NCBI GenBank assembly: GCA_965153355.1
Contig: OZ231128.1
Coordinates: 49,662,001-49,726,000 of the forward strand
DNA length: 64,000 nt
Origin: Flaccisagitta enflata
Taxonomy: Eukaryota > Chaetognatha > Sagittoidea > Aphragmophora
Direction: 5' to 3'
Below are positions 31,140 through 42,541 of this stretch, piece after piece. The notes under the pieces are model-generated. The model saw nothing but the letters and a program-made list of their open reading frames with translations, was not told the origin of the DNA and ran no database searches. The translations under genes and the position numbers were made by a program. Position 1 is the stretch's first letter. Every line of letters begins with the position of its first letter.

Positions 31140-31235
31140 AAGGTTCGATTTTACCTTGAAGCTGGGATTTCGCCCCTGAGAATGGGACATGGACCTCGAG
31201 GCTGGGATATGTGCAGGAATCTGGGCCTGGAGGCA
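31140..31235 (+). mobile_element. F-type unit fragment
   Basis: CCTTGAAGCTGGGATTTCGC and CCTCGAGGCTGGGATATGTG are F-type 20-bp units without caps. Confidence 0.5.
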
Positions 31236-31630
31236 TTTTTAGACGCGGCAACACAGAAACCTGATGTTACACTGTTTGTGTTTGTGTCCCCATCGCGTCG
31301 CTCAAACTTGAGTCGGGTTGATTTATCCGTCACATACTTCGTCGTGTTTATTAGATCATCCTCGCAAACCGTTCATAAGAGCTCAGGTCTCATCAAAAGT
31401 TGTTTTTTTGGTGGCTCGTTGCACCGTGCGTGTGAGGAACAGTTTACCATTTTTAACTTGTTAATGTGATTAGGAATAGGATGAGAAGTTCTCATTCTTA
31501 GTGAGAACGCGTCGAAGTGGCTAAGATGAAGAAGTCAATATAAAAGGCGACCCTGGGCGTAAACTCGCTTTAACTACGCTATGTTTATGAATTTGATAAA
31601 CAAAGGAAGGAAGAAATTTCACATTTCACT
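31236..31630. other. unique stretch, nothing recognised
   Basis: A 136-codon frame entering from the (CAA)n tract (31059-31469) is mostly repeat-derived at its start and shows no domain. Confidence 0.35.
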
Positions 31631-31633
31631 GAT

Positions 31634-32380
<747 letters not shown>

Positions 32381-32609
32381 CTGACTTTGTCATTGTCTCT
32401 GTCTCTTTCTTTGATTCTCTCTCTCACTGTCTTGATCTCTTCTTATTTGTCTCTGTCTCTATCTTTGCGGCTGTCTCTACGGCTGTCTCTTCGGCTGTCT
32501 CACTCTCTCTTTCAGTCTCATAGTAACGTATTCGCGCAATCTTGCAGATTCTATGTCAGTCTCTCTGTCCGAACCCAATCGCTCTATGTATACCTTTGTC
32601 GGTTAGTCT

Positions 32610-32890
<281 letters not shown>

Positions 32891-32893
<3 letters not shown>

Positions 32894-33218
32894 CCTTCTC
32901 TCTGTCACTTATAGCTTACCATCATTGCATCAGAAGCTGATTTTTCTCACCTATTTTCTCTTCCTCCTTCATAAATCTTCTAGTTTACCTTCCTCTCCCT
33001 TTTTTCCCTTTCTCATGTTTTGAGTATGTTGTCAACTTTCATCTTTGAATAATTGCCTGTTGTATTTTCTATGCATGGGATGAATTGGACTGGAACTAAG
33101 CATTGATTATTTACAATTTTAGCTTAAGCGAGCATCAAAATGAAATTCAATGAAATCATTCTAATTATTGCCCCCGAGCATGTTAGATCGATTGTAATCT
33201 ATTTTCATCCGATAATTT
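32891..33218. other. unique stretch, nothing recognised
   Basis: No gene or repeat recognised. Confidence 0.35.
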
Positions 33219-33419
33219 TTAGTCGCGTGCACGCGACTCTACAACCCGCTGTGTCTGTCGGTCGGTCGGTCAGTTGGTTGGTTGGTCGGTCACACTTTAT
33301 TTTTGTTTATGATTTTATTTCTTTAACCTCACTGCTCCTGCCCAAATAGTCTGGTGACCTCAAATATGGCCCCTGCCCACCCCCACGCGACTTCGGTAGC
33401 CGTGTATCCGGCCTTGTTT
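33219..33419 (-). mobile_element. complete HLE, A type
   Basis: Minus-strand: 5' AACAAGGCCGGATACACGGC, arm AAGTCGCGTGGGGG, full body, AAATAAAGTGTGACC box, CAAC/GACC tract, GACACAGCGGG, perfect hairpin 33221-33238 and AAAA. A good reference copy for the family. Confidence 0.93.
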
Positions 33420-35040
33420 GTTTTTTTAGAAAAACTGATTTCTTTTTCTGAAGTTACTTCTAATTAAAATCAGGATAAAGCTCTTCACACGATTTGTTTG
33501 AGATGACAATATTGCAATAAAAATAGTAAAAAATCATGAAATCGCATATACATGTTTTAGTGGAATTTTTCCATACCTATAAGTCATTTCTTCTTAGTCA
33601 TATCTCTAAATGCAATCTTTTTATGTAATTATGCAACTTAAGTTTAGAAGCAACCAATGAACATTAGAGAAATCAGAAGCCACTCTCTTAGTGTTATCAG
33701 TTCCCGTGATAATAGTCAGAAAATATGCATCCAAACCTGGACAAACAAAAACTGCTAATAGTTCTCATCCACCTTTATCATCATTTTGGCGGTCCATGTT
33801 TTTTTCAGCTCCGTTTCAAAAATGAAAATTAATGAAAGGTTCAATCTTTGAAGTTGAACCGCATATAAGAGCAAAGTTGATAACTTGCTTATATAGACCA
33901 ACTTTTTTAAAAGTGGCTTCTGATTTCTCTACTGGAACGCGGCCAATTCCCGACCCAAAGATCCCTATGTGCTTCCATCTAACCGGATTTTTTTTTCACT
34001 TTTTTTTGTCTCACCTCTCCTCCCATTTACACAATGAATCAATCAGTGAGTCCGTCAGCAATTTGGCATTTACTGATACCTGTCCAGGTGGTCGTATCTG
34101 ATGTCTAGTCAAAAATCATGTAAATGATCACCTTAAAGTGTATCCGTGGTATTTTTTTTCCTAGGCAAATGATCGGTTCCACGATCATCTAATTTTTTTT
34201 TCTCTCTAACAACTTGTCAACCATTTTTTTACTATCTACTCAAAGCCTATGTTAAAAGGGAATGATTTAGATGAACGATGATAAATTGATGAAGCAAGAA
34301 CACATTAAATTGCTACGAGGCCTAAATTCAGCCATCCGTGTTGCTCCCTTTGATCAATGATCAACTAATGGCGAGTGCGAAAGAAATATATCGATTATTG
34401 TAATGACTCTATATTACAGATAGACTATTACAGATAGACATTATATTACAGATAGTTACAACATTTACTGTGTACAACTAAATTGGATTTTATTATCACA
34501 GCTGAAAATATGCTTCTCCTATTTCTTTTTGTTATATGGGTAAGACAAGGGAAGAAACATGGGAGATCTTTCTACTCGTGTCAATCGATTATCGAAAGGG
34601 AATCATTATGAAGGCTTTGACGTTGTGCAGAGACTACAGTTTTGCGTGTCGTAAATATAGCACGAGACCCTACCGCAATTTTTGACCATGGTATCCCCCC
34701 AAATCTATAAACCCAGCGCTGGCACGCATTTATCATCACTATGTACAGCATCTTGATAGGATGTGTAGAAAAATATTCGAAAACTGATTCAAATGCGCTG
34801 TCCCTGAATGTAGATTTGTTTTCCACATCCATCGTCGTCTTCATTTCTTGCTACCGAATCTCGTACCATTTCTAAAAGCAGTTTTACGCCGACACAAAGT
34901 TTTACCGCCTGTGAGATCAAAAGAAGTTTGAAGAAATCACCGCCAAAGAATACAAAAATCCTAGTCTCCACAAATAACAAGACAAAACGGCGGACAAAAA
35001 TGAGGGGCGTAACTCAATCAGGAATTCATTTCTGAAGCAA
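33420..35040. other. unique stretch, no supported gene
   Basis: The longest unique region in the first half of the window. Minus-strand frames at 34581-34980 overlap and show no known domain. I cannot exclude exons of an unrecognised gene. Confidence 0.4.
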
Positions 35041-35082
35041 GTAGGGGAAGTAAGAAAAGAGCGAGAGAGAATGATAGTCTGT

Positions 35083-35342
<260 letters not shown>

Positions 35343-35499
35343 TTTGCGGTTGTGTCATCAGGATACTTTGGCCTTTAGGCGTCCCTTAGCGTCAGTGCGT
35401 TTGATATGGTTTAACACACATCAAAACATACTATCCACTCAAATATCTTTAGTCTTTTGATACTGGCTCGCAACCACTTCCCACGACCTCGCCTTCATC

Positions 35500-35645
35500 T
35501 TCTTTTTCACCTTCTTCTTCTTCTTTTTCTTTTCCTTCCCCTTCCTATTCTTCTTCGTCTTCTTCTTCTTCTTCTTCTTCTTCTTCTTCTTCTTCTTCTT
35601 CTTCTTCTTCTTCTTCTTCTTCTTTCTCTTCTTTTTCTACTTCTA
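35500..35645 (-). repeat. (CTT)n microsatellite beside E3
   Basis: CTT trinucleotides adjoining the short-cap end of E3. Confidence 0.95.
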
Positions 35646-35654
35646 CTTTTCACT

Positions 35655-36290
35655 CTTCTTTTGGGCAGCGGCCCCGGAGGGGCCGATGACCTATGATTCC
35701 ACATAGGGCAATTTTCTCCAGTTTCCGTCCGTCCGTCCGTCCGTCCGTCCGTCCGTCCGTCCGTCCCCCCCCTCCCCCAAGCCTCAAATAAATCCTCTCA
35801 GACTCCAAATCAGGCATTTTAGACTCCAAATCAGACATTTCTGACCCCAAATCAGGCTTCTCAGACCTCTAATCAGGCCTCCCAGACCTCAAATCAGGCC
35901 TCTCAGACCCCAAATCAAGCCTCCCAGACCCCAGATCAGGCTTCTCAGACCCCAAATTAGGCCTCTCAGATCCAAATCAGGCCTCAGACCCTATGTCAGG
36001 CTTTTCAGACCCCAAATTAGACCCCTCAGACCCAAATAAGGCCTTTCAAACCCCATATCAAGCCTCTCAGACCCCAAACTACGCCTCTCACACCCTAAAT
36101 GAGACCTTTCAGAGCCAAAATCAGGCCTCTCAGCCCTCCAAACCAGCTTCTCAAACCGGAGAAAATTGTCCTATGTGGAATCATAGGTCATCGGCCCCTC
36201 CGGGGCCGCTGCCCCTCTCATAATCTCATTCCCACATACACTAACTTAGGGGCATCGGGTACCGCTGACCATGTAACGCTTTTGCGACTA
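35655..36290 (-). mobile_element. complete E-type cap/tandem element E3
   Basis: The short cap (GGGCAGCGGCCCCGGAGGGG, GCCGATGACCTATGATTCC) begins at 35660. It is followed by a (CCGT)n tract, then about 16 units of 20-21 bp (AGGCCTCTCAGACCCCAAAT type) and the long cap (36160-36290), with GAATCATAGGTCATCGGCCC inverted to the first, helix TGCCCCT/AGGGGCA, and terminal hairpin CGCTTTTGCG then ACTA. A TTC-rich tract follows. This is the best complete E copy. Confidence 0.9.
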
Positions 36291-36735
36291 TTTCCGTTTT
36301 CTTTTTCCTTCTTTTTCTTCTTCCTCTACTTGCTTCAGCTTTTGCTTTCGCTTTTGCATTAGCTTTTTTAGTCATGCTTTTTTTCCTTATCCTTTTCTTT
36401 GCTTCTGCTCTTTCTTTCTCTTTTTATGTTTCTTATTCTGTGACTTTTCCTTTTCATCCTCCTCTTTTTTTTCATATTCTTTCTTTCTTTCGCGTTCTTT
36501 CTTTTCTCTCTGAGATCCTTCAATTCCTCCACTTCCTCTACAATCTTCCTGTTTACATTAAATCGATGTAAGCCAACTGTTTTTGATTATTAGAAAATAT
36601 GAAAGGTTTTCCACGCTCCCTCACTGGGATTTTGAAAAGGGATTGTCAAAATAACAAGGCCAAGAGATATCCAATAGATGCGTACTCTTTCGATACAAGA
36701 TAATAATGAGATTTAAAGAAAAGAAAAACCCTCAT
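36291..36735. other. pyrimidine-rich then unique stretch
   Basis: TTC/CTT-rich to about 36520; nothing recognised after. Confidence 0.4.
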
Positions 36736-36739
36736 GATC

Positions 36740-36768
36740 GCTCTTATAGAGATGCGATGACGCATCTA
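36740..36768 (+). mobile_element. solo C-type HLE hairpin
   Basis: CTCTTATAGAG followed by the perfect hairpin AGATGCGATGACGCATCT (36750-36767). No body or 5' end. Confidence 0.7.
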
Positions 36769-36776
36769 GAATGGTA

Positions 36777-37188
36777 CCACTTGGATCAAAAAAAAAGACG
36801 CACCTATCTATTTATTGATAAAGCAGATATAAAAAACAATTTTAGCTACTTTTAAAAAAGACATTTTGAAAGATTTTCAAAAAATCTTTCATTCTAGACC
36901 AATCCCAGGTCTGTATCTCAAACGGTTTAGGAGCTAGAGCTCTGCAAAGAGAAGCACTATTTTGCTAAAATGCACTTTTTTCATAGGGATTGCGAAACTG
37001 AAATAGGCAACGTTTTTACTCAAACTGATGCCATTTCTAAACGAATAAAGATAGCAATACCAGATTAACGCCAAATGAAAGTACTTTCAAAGGGCTTCAA
37101 AATGACCTAAAATTTTTTATAGTTTTGTGAAGATTTAATGGCTAAATTAACCATTTAAAAGTGCGTCTTTTTTTTTTGATCCGCGTGG
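36777..37188. mobile_element. TA-flanked MITE, copy 1 (GACGCAC family)
   Basis: Left end CCACTTGGATCAAAAAAAAA then GACGCAC; right end in reverse complement CCACGCGGATCAAAAAAAAA then GACGCAC. TA flanks at 36775-36776 and 37189-37190. The interior (for example ACGGTTTAGGAGCTAGAGCT) matches 39919-40327. Confidence 0.85.
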
Positions 37189-37190
37189 TA

Positions 37191-38598
37191 GTTAGGGCTT
37201 GCTTCTCACAATTTGACTGAGCCCGCCCGTAAAACTGCGAGCCCGATAAAATATGTCACAAAACCCTAATTTGCATATTGAAGTTACGAGGGAAAAGATT
37301 TTGTTTGAGCGAAATACGAAAATTTTTTCTACTGATTATTGAATGAGACCACTTTGTCATCATCAGAATCTATTCGGTAGATAAACTAAGTACTTTTGTC
37401 AATTATCAACTTTTCACCGCAACAAACTGTCTCACATCTGACTTGTCCTAATGGATTTTATGTTGGAGGAGCATTATATAAAGAAATCCAGCTCAATCAG
37501 TCCAGCGCCTTGATTAGTGTTATAATTGTTAACGTATTTGACCTTAATATTTAAAACGATCTGAGGATCGGGTCGTCATAACTCTAAAGTTGCAACGCGG
37601 TATAACGCTCAATTCCTCCTACAGAATAGTCGGTCCGCGACTAGATACTTTTTTCCAAACTAGTTCACAGATTTAGCACCGTTATCTGTTCACACTTTTT
37701 CTGTCGAAGTAGATTGATTGATCAAATGATTCAGTACGAGAAAATTATCTAATTTTAAGGGTTAAAGTATCATCAATAGGTCCAATAGAGATTCAGTATG
37801 TATGCAACTTGTGAGCACGATATGCAGCCTTATTTGAAAGAGCCCCCCGGGCTCATATCGAGCAAAACATGAAAGCCCGTCAGCAAAATAGAGAGCATCG
37901 GGCTCACGGGCTCGCTTTAAAATCAGGCCTGGATATTTTTATGATCCCTTCATGCATCTAGATTGGGAAAATTACCCGGAAAATTGATCCCTATCCAAAG
38001 TTTTAGCCTTATTTTGCAATGATTGATATTTTCTTGGCCTCAAATTAAAGCGCGTTTTGCCGCCGCAGCCTGACAAAACGGCGTTGTTTTTGTCATCATT
38101 TCTAGCCCGGCATACATCACTTTTATGGTCATATCTTTTGAGCGCTTTGATGGATTTGCAAAATTCTTTTTGTTTTCATTTTTTAACATTAAAACTCGAC
38201 ATCAAGGTCAAAAGAGGTTTTGGTCGCTAAGAAAAAAATCCGTGGGCCTTCCCACTTAGTCTTAATCAATCCATTTCAAAGAAACAAGTCGATATTCTTG
38301 ACTTTTAGAAGAGTTGTCATTTTATTTGTTGCTGATCTCACTAGTTTGCCATAATACCAATATCATCAGTATTTCTATTTTCAAAAATGATTGATAAAGC
38401 AAGTTTGAAAGGACCATTTCCAAGGGTTTCTATCCGACCGTTGTGAAATTAAAAAGAACCTTAAAAATGATTGCCTATTTTTGGTAAGGTTCGTGGTGGC
38501 GGATTTTGGAGAACTTTTTTTTTCCTGAAATACATACTTTAAGGTACAAGGATGCGCAAAGCTTTGCTTGTATTTTATTTGTTTGATGTTCTCCCCAG
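37191..38598. other. unique stretch with GAGCCCG motifs
   Basis: GAGCCCG/CGGGCTC motifs recur at 37225-37260 and 37840-37920 in inverted orientation and may bound a decayed inverted-repeat element; ends and TSD could not be fixed. No gene seen. Confidence 0.4.
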
Positions 38599-38743
38599 AA
38601 CAAGGCCAGATACACGGCCATCAGTTGCGGACGGGTGGGCAGGCGCGTTTTCCCACTTTTCGACTCGATGGTTACGGACGGACGGACGGACCGACCAACG
38701 GACGGACAAAGCCTCTTATAGAGTTGAGTGTCAGCAACTAAAA
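38599..38743 (+). mobile_element. complete HLE, B type
   Basis: 5' AACAAGGCCAGATACACGGC, arm CAGTTGCGGACGGG, GCGTTTTCCCACTTTTCGAC, (GACG)/(GACC) tract, GACAAAGCCTCTTATAGAG, hairpin AGTTGAGTGTCAGCAACT (38722-38739, partly mutated) then AAAA. Confidence 0.92.
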
Positions 38744-39055
38744 ACTCTAAAATGATCAGACTAATATGTCTTTTTCACTTTACTCCACGCTGCGTCATCC
38801 TCCGTCCCTGCTCACGCGCATGTTACAGGAACACGTTGCTAATGCAGCGTGGTCGTAAAATCAAGTTGCACAACATAACCGCCCATGATCATGAATCAAC
38901 AACGAACCAAATTCTCGAATTAGAGATAGAAAGCAATGTAAGCGCGAACTTTTTGCACCTGATACCGAGCTGACATAATTTTAGATGTTAGAACACGTTA
39001 AATGTTTAAGAAATGCTCGGTCTTTGAGTCAGAAACTTTCGATCGAAACAGAATA

Positions 39056-39064
39056 CCGACCCAA
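39056..39064 (+). repeat. 9-bp TSD of H2, left copy
   Basis: CCGACCCAA, repeated exactly at 44154-44162. Confidence 0.92.
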
Positions 39065-39918
39065 TGGGGTGTTTCAAATCAGGGCTATGGTCTCCGAGTG
39101 GGCTGGCCAAAATTTTGTAGTTTTGGTATAGTTAGGTGAAGCCCCCGGGCACCATAGATGGCTTCCCGAGTGCCCCCACGAGTAACTCGGTTGCCATAAA
39201 GGTGGCGAAAATAGCCAAAAATGGCCAAAATGACCAAAATCCTTCAAAATTCAAAAATTTGGTTTATTTTTCACAAAAAATCCTAATCATTGATCCAGTT
39301 CACTCAGTTATAATGTATAGACATGGGTTTGGCCAAAAAATGGCAAGTCGCTGCAATTGGGGGCGTGCAAGGACCTCAAAACGGCTTAAAAAAGGCCTTA
39401 AAATGACCCATCTTACACTATATCAAAAATTAATGAAAAATAATGAAATTTTTTCTTCCAAACCTTAAAATATTTGAGGATATAGCCTCAGTGAAGTGTA
39501 ACAGAGTTGAAACAGCAAAAAAATATGGCCCTGAGCGATGTATCAGCCTAAAAACAGGCCTTAAATAGCCAAAATTGGCCCAAAACGACCAAAATGCTTC
39601 AAAATTAAAAAATTTGGGTTATTTTTCATGAAAAATCCCAATCATTGATCCAGTCCACTCAGTTTTAATGTATAGTAATGAGTTTGGTGAAATAATGGCC
39701 AGTGGCTACAATTGGGGGCTTGCAAGGGACCCAAAATGACCAAAAAAGGCCTTAACATGACCCACATTATGCTATGGCAAAAATCAATGAAAAATAATGA
39801 AATTTTTTCTTCTAAACCTTAGAATATCCTAGAATGTAGTCTCAGTGAAGTCTAACAGAGTAGAAACAGCAAAAAGATATGGCCCTGAGCATCGAATCAG
39901 CCTAAAAACAGGCCTATA

Positions 39919-40327
39919 CTACGCGAATTTAAAAAAAAGACGCACCTTTTTATTTGCTGATAAAACTGACTTAAAAAGTATCAAAACAATTTTACAAAGA
40001 AGATGATTTTGAAGATTTTCAAATTATCTTTCATTCTAGACTAATCTTAGATCTGTATCTTTAACGGTTTAGGAGCTAGAGCTCTTTAAAGTGAGACACC
40101 ATTTTGCTGAATTGCATCTTTTTCAAAGGGACTGCAAAAACAAATTTGGCAACACTTACTCAAACTAATGCCATTTCCAAACGAAAAAAGATAGAGATAC
40201 CAGATTGGCGCCAAATGAAAGAGTTTTTCAAGGGCTTCAAAATGGTCTAAAATTTTAATTAGTTTTTTCAATTTTCAATAGTGCAATCAACCATTCAAAA
40301 GTGCGTCTTTTTTTTAAATTCGTATAG
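39919..40327. mobile_element. TA-flanked MITE, copy 2 (GACGCAC family), nested in H2
   Basis: Left end CTACGCGAATTTAAAAAAAA then GACGCAC; right end in reverse complement CTATACGAATTTAAAAAAAA then GACGCAC. The flanks read GGCCTATA and TATTGGCC. Other H units read GGCCTATATTGGCC, so the insertion duplicated exactly TA. Confidence 0.93.
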
Positions 40328-41443
40328 TATTGGCCAAAATTGGCCCAAAACAACCAAAACTTTTCCAAATTCAAAAATTTGGTGTATCGTTCACAAAAAA
40401 TCCCAATCATTGATCCAAATCACCCGGTTAAAATGTATAGACATGGGTTAGGCCAAAAAATGGTGGGTGGCTACAATTGAGGGCTTGCAAGGGACCCAAA
40501 ATGGCCAAAAAAGGCCTTAAAATGACCTATATTAGGCAATGTCAAAAATTAATGAAAAATAATGAAATTCTGTCTTTCAAACCTTAAAATATCCCAGGAT
40601 ATAGAATGTAGCCTCAGTGAAGTGTGACTCAGTAGAAACAGCAAAAAAATATAGCCCTGAGCGTTGTATCAGCCTAAAAACAGGCCTTAAATAGCCAAAA
40701 TTGGCCCAAAACGACTAAAATGCTTCAAAATTCAAAACTTTGGTTTATTTTTCATGAAAAATCCCAAATATTGACCCAAATCACTCAGTTATAATGTATA
40801 GACATGGGTTTGGCTAAGAAATGGTCAGTGGCTACAATTGAGGGCTTGTAAGGGACCCAAAATAGCCAAAAACGGCCTTAAAATGACCCATATTACGCTC
40901 TGTCAAAAATTAATGAAAAATGATACAATTTTGTCCTCTTAACTGTAAAATATCCTAGACTGTAGCCTCAGAGAATTGTAACTGAGTAGAAACAGTAAAG
41001 AAATATGGCCCTGAGCAGCATATCAGCCTAAAAACAGGCCTTAGATAGCCAAAATTAGCCCAAAATGACCAAAATGCTTCAAAATTGAACAAAAATTGTG
41101 TATATCTGTAAAAGAATCTAATCTTTCCAACTGGTTTATTCAGATGTAGTGCATGGACCTTAACTGGGCTGAAAAACTGGTAGTGAATGCCATCTGGGGC
41201 CGCTAAGGATCCCAAAATGACCATAATAACGCTTAAAAATGACCCATTCCAATTGTTTTAAAAATATCTAAAAAATGGAATCTTTTTAAGTAATCAAAGA
41301 TGTAGCTTCAGTTCAGTACAAAAGATATAATATAGCAGAAATAATCAGCTTTAATTGCTGTGCCAGCCCCTAAAGCAAGCCAAATACCGCCAAAAGTGGC
41401 CCAAAAAAGCAAAAATGCTTAAAAAATTGAAAAAAAAGTTGGG

Positions 41444-41595
41444 AGGGTCCTGAGAGGGCTGATCTTAGGCCTGAGGAGGCTGATTTGAGGCTTGATTTGA
41501 GGCCTTGGGGGTGGGGACGTATAATGGAAGACATAAAAAATAGCCCTGTATGGAATCATAGGTCATCGGCCCCTCCGGGTCCACCGCCCAAAAGT
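41444..41595 (+). mobile_element. E/D-type fragment E4 in the centre of H2
   Basis: Three to four GGCCTGAGGAGGCTGATTTG units, then CCTGTATGGAATCATAGGTC and ATCGGCCCCTCCGGGTCCAC, a short cap ending CGCCCAAAAG. Confidence 0.8.
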
Positions 41596-41835
41596 ATCTA
41601 AGTCACAGTGCAAACGAATACAAAATTGGACAAGTCAAAACGATTTATACGATATTTTTTATATTATATATTCAAAGATTTTTTTATTGAGATAAAGGAT
41701 TTGTGGTTGGTAATCACCAATTTTTTGCATAGGAAAACGTTTTTCTGTACCATATGCTTAGGAAATGTGAGAAAAAAGGATGCGAAATTGATGAATTTTT
41801 AACAAAAATTGATTCTTGTGCATTGACATGTCTCG

Positions 41836-41974
41836 CGTGAAAAACCGAATCTGTCTCTGAATTCAAAATTTTGCATTTTGAAAAACATGGCATCAGTCTA
41901 AACACTTTTAAGAAACAGGCCATGTGTTTAGAAATGCAAAATTTTGCATTCAGAGACAGATTCGGTTTTTCACG
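41836..41974. mobile_element. 139-bp inverted repeat (~43-bp arms)
   Basis: CGTGAAAAACCGAATCTGTC at the left and its reverse complement at the right; arms continue through CTGAATTCAAAATTTTGCAT with one small difference. The loop is about 50 bp. It could be a small MITE or the core of a larger one; TSD not found. Confidence 0.75.
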
Positions 41975-42256
41975 TGGCAACATCTCATGTTTTCCGTGCA
42001 ATTATTTTTGAAGAATTCTGTTGTTTCGCTAAGTATGCTGCGACTTTACCGATGCGAGATCAATACCATTGATCAGTTAACCGGTTTTTAATGAATTTAG
42101 TGAGTATTAAGCATGCATAAGACTTTAGTTTTTGTTATATTTCCGCTGCATAGCAGCGTATTCCATCACAGAACAGAACGATTTGTCAAATTTGACGCTG
42201 TTTTGCACCACGACCTAAAACACTCTTCATCACAAACAGACCCACAGACCTCTTTT

Positions 42257-42274
42257 AGTTGCGTGTCCGCAACT
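42257..42274 (+). mobile_element. solo B-type HLE hairpin
   Basis: AGTTGCGTGTCCGCAACT followed by AA, without microsatellite, body or 5' end. The arms pair without a mismatch. Confidence 0.7.
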
Positions 42275-42323
42275 AAGAATAATGAGTTAATTATTTTTTG
42301 TCATTCTTATTTTGGACTATTTT

Positions 42324-42541
42324 TAGTCGTTTGCTACGCAACTCTACACCCGGCTTTGTTGGTCCATCCATTGGTCTGTTGGTCCGTTGGTCTGTCCATC
42401 GGTCCGTCCGTCACACTTTACTTTTTTTTGGGTTTTTGGGATTTTTGGCTTCACTGCTCCTGCCCAAATGATCTGGTGACCTCAATTACAGCCCCTGCCC
42501 AACCACACGCGACTGGGGTAGCCATGTATCCGGCCTTGTTG
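42324..42541 (-). mobile_element. complete HLE, A type, nested in H2
   Basis: Minus-strand 5' AACAAGGCCGGATACATGGC, arm AGTCGCGTGTGG, body with GGGCAGGAGCAGTGAAGCC, AAAGTAAAGTGTGACGGACG, GACC/GACG tract, CAAAGCCGGGTGTAGAG, hairpin with one decayed arm. Confidence 0.9.

Noticed and set aside
37200-37930. hAT-like element bounded by GAGCCCG inverted motifs
   Set aside because: Inverted motifs are visible but termini and TSD could not be matched.
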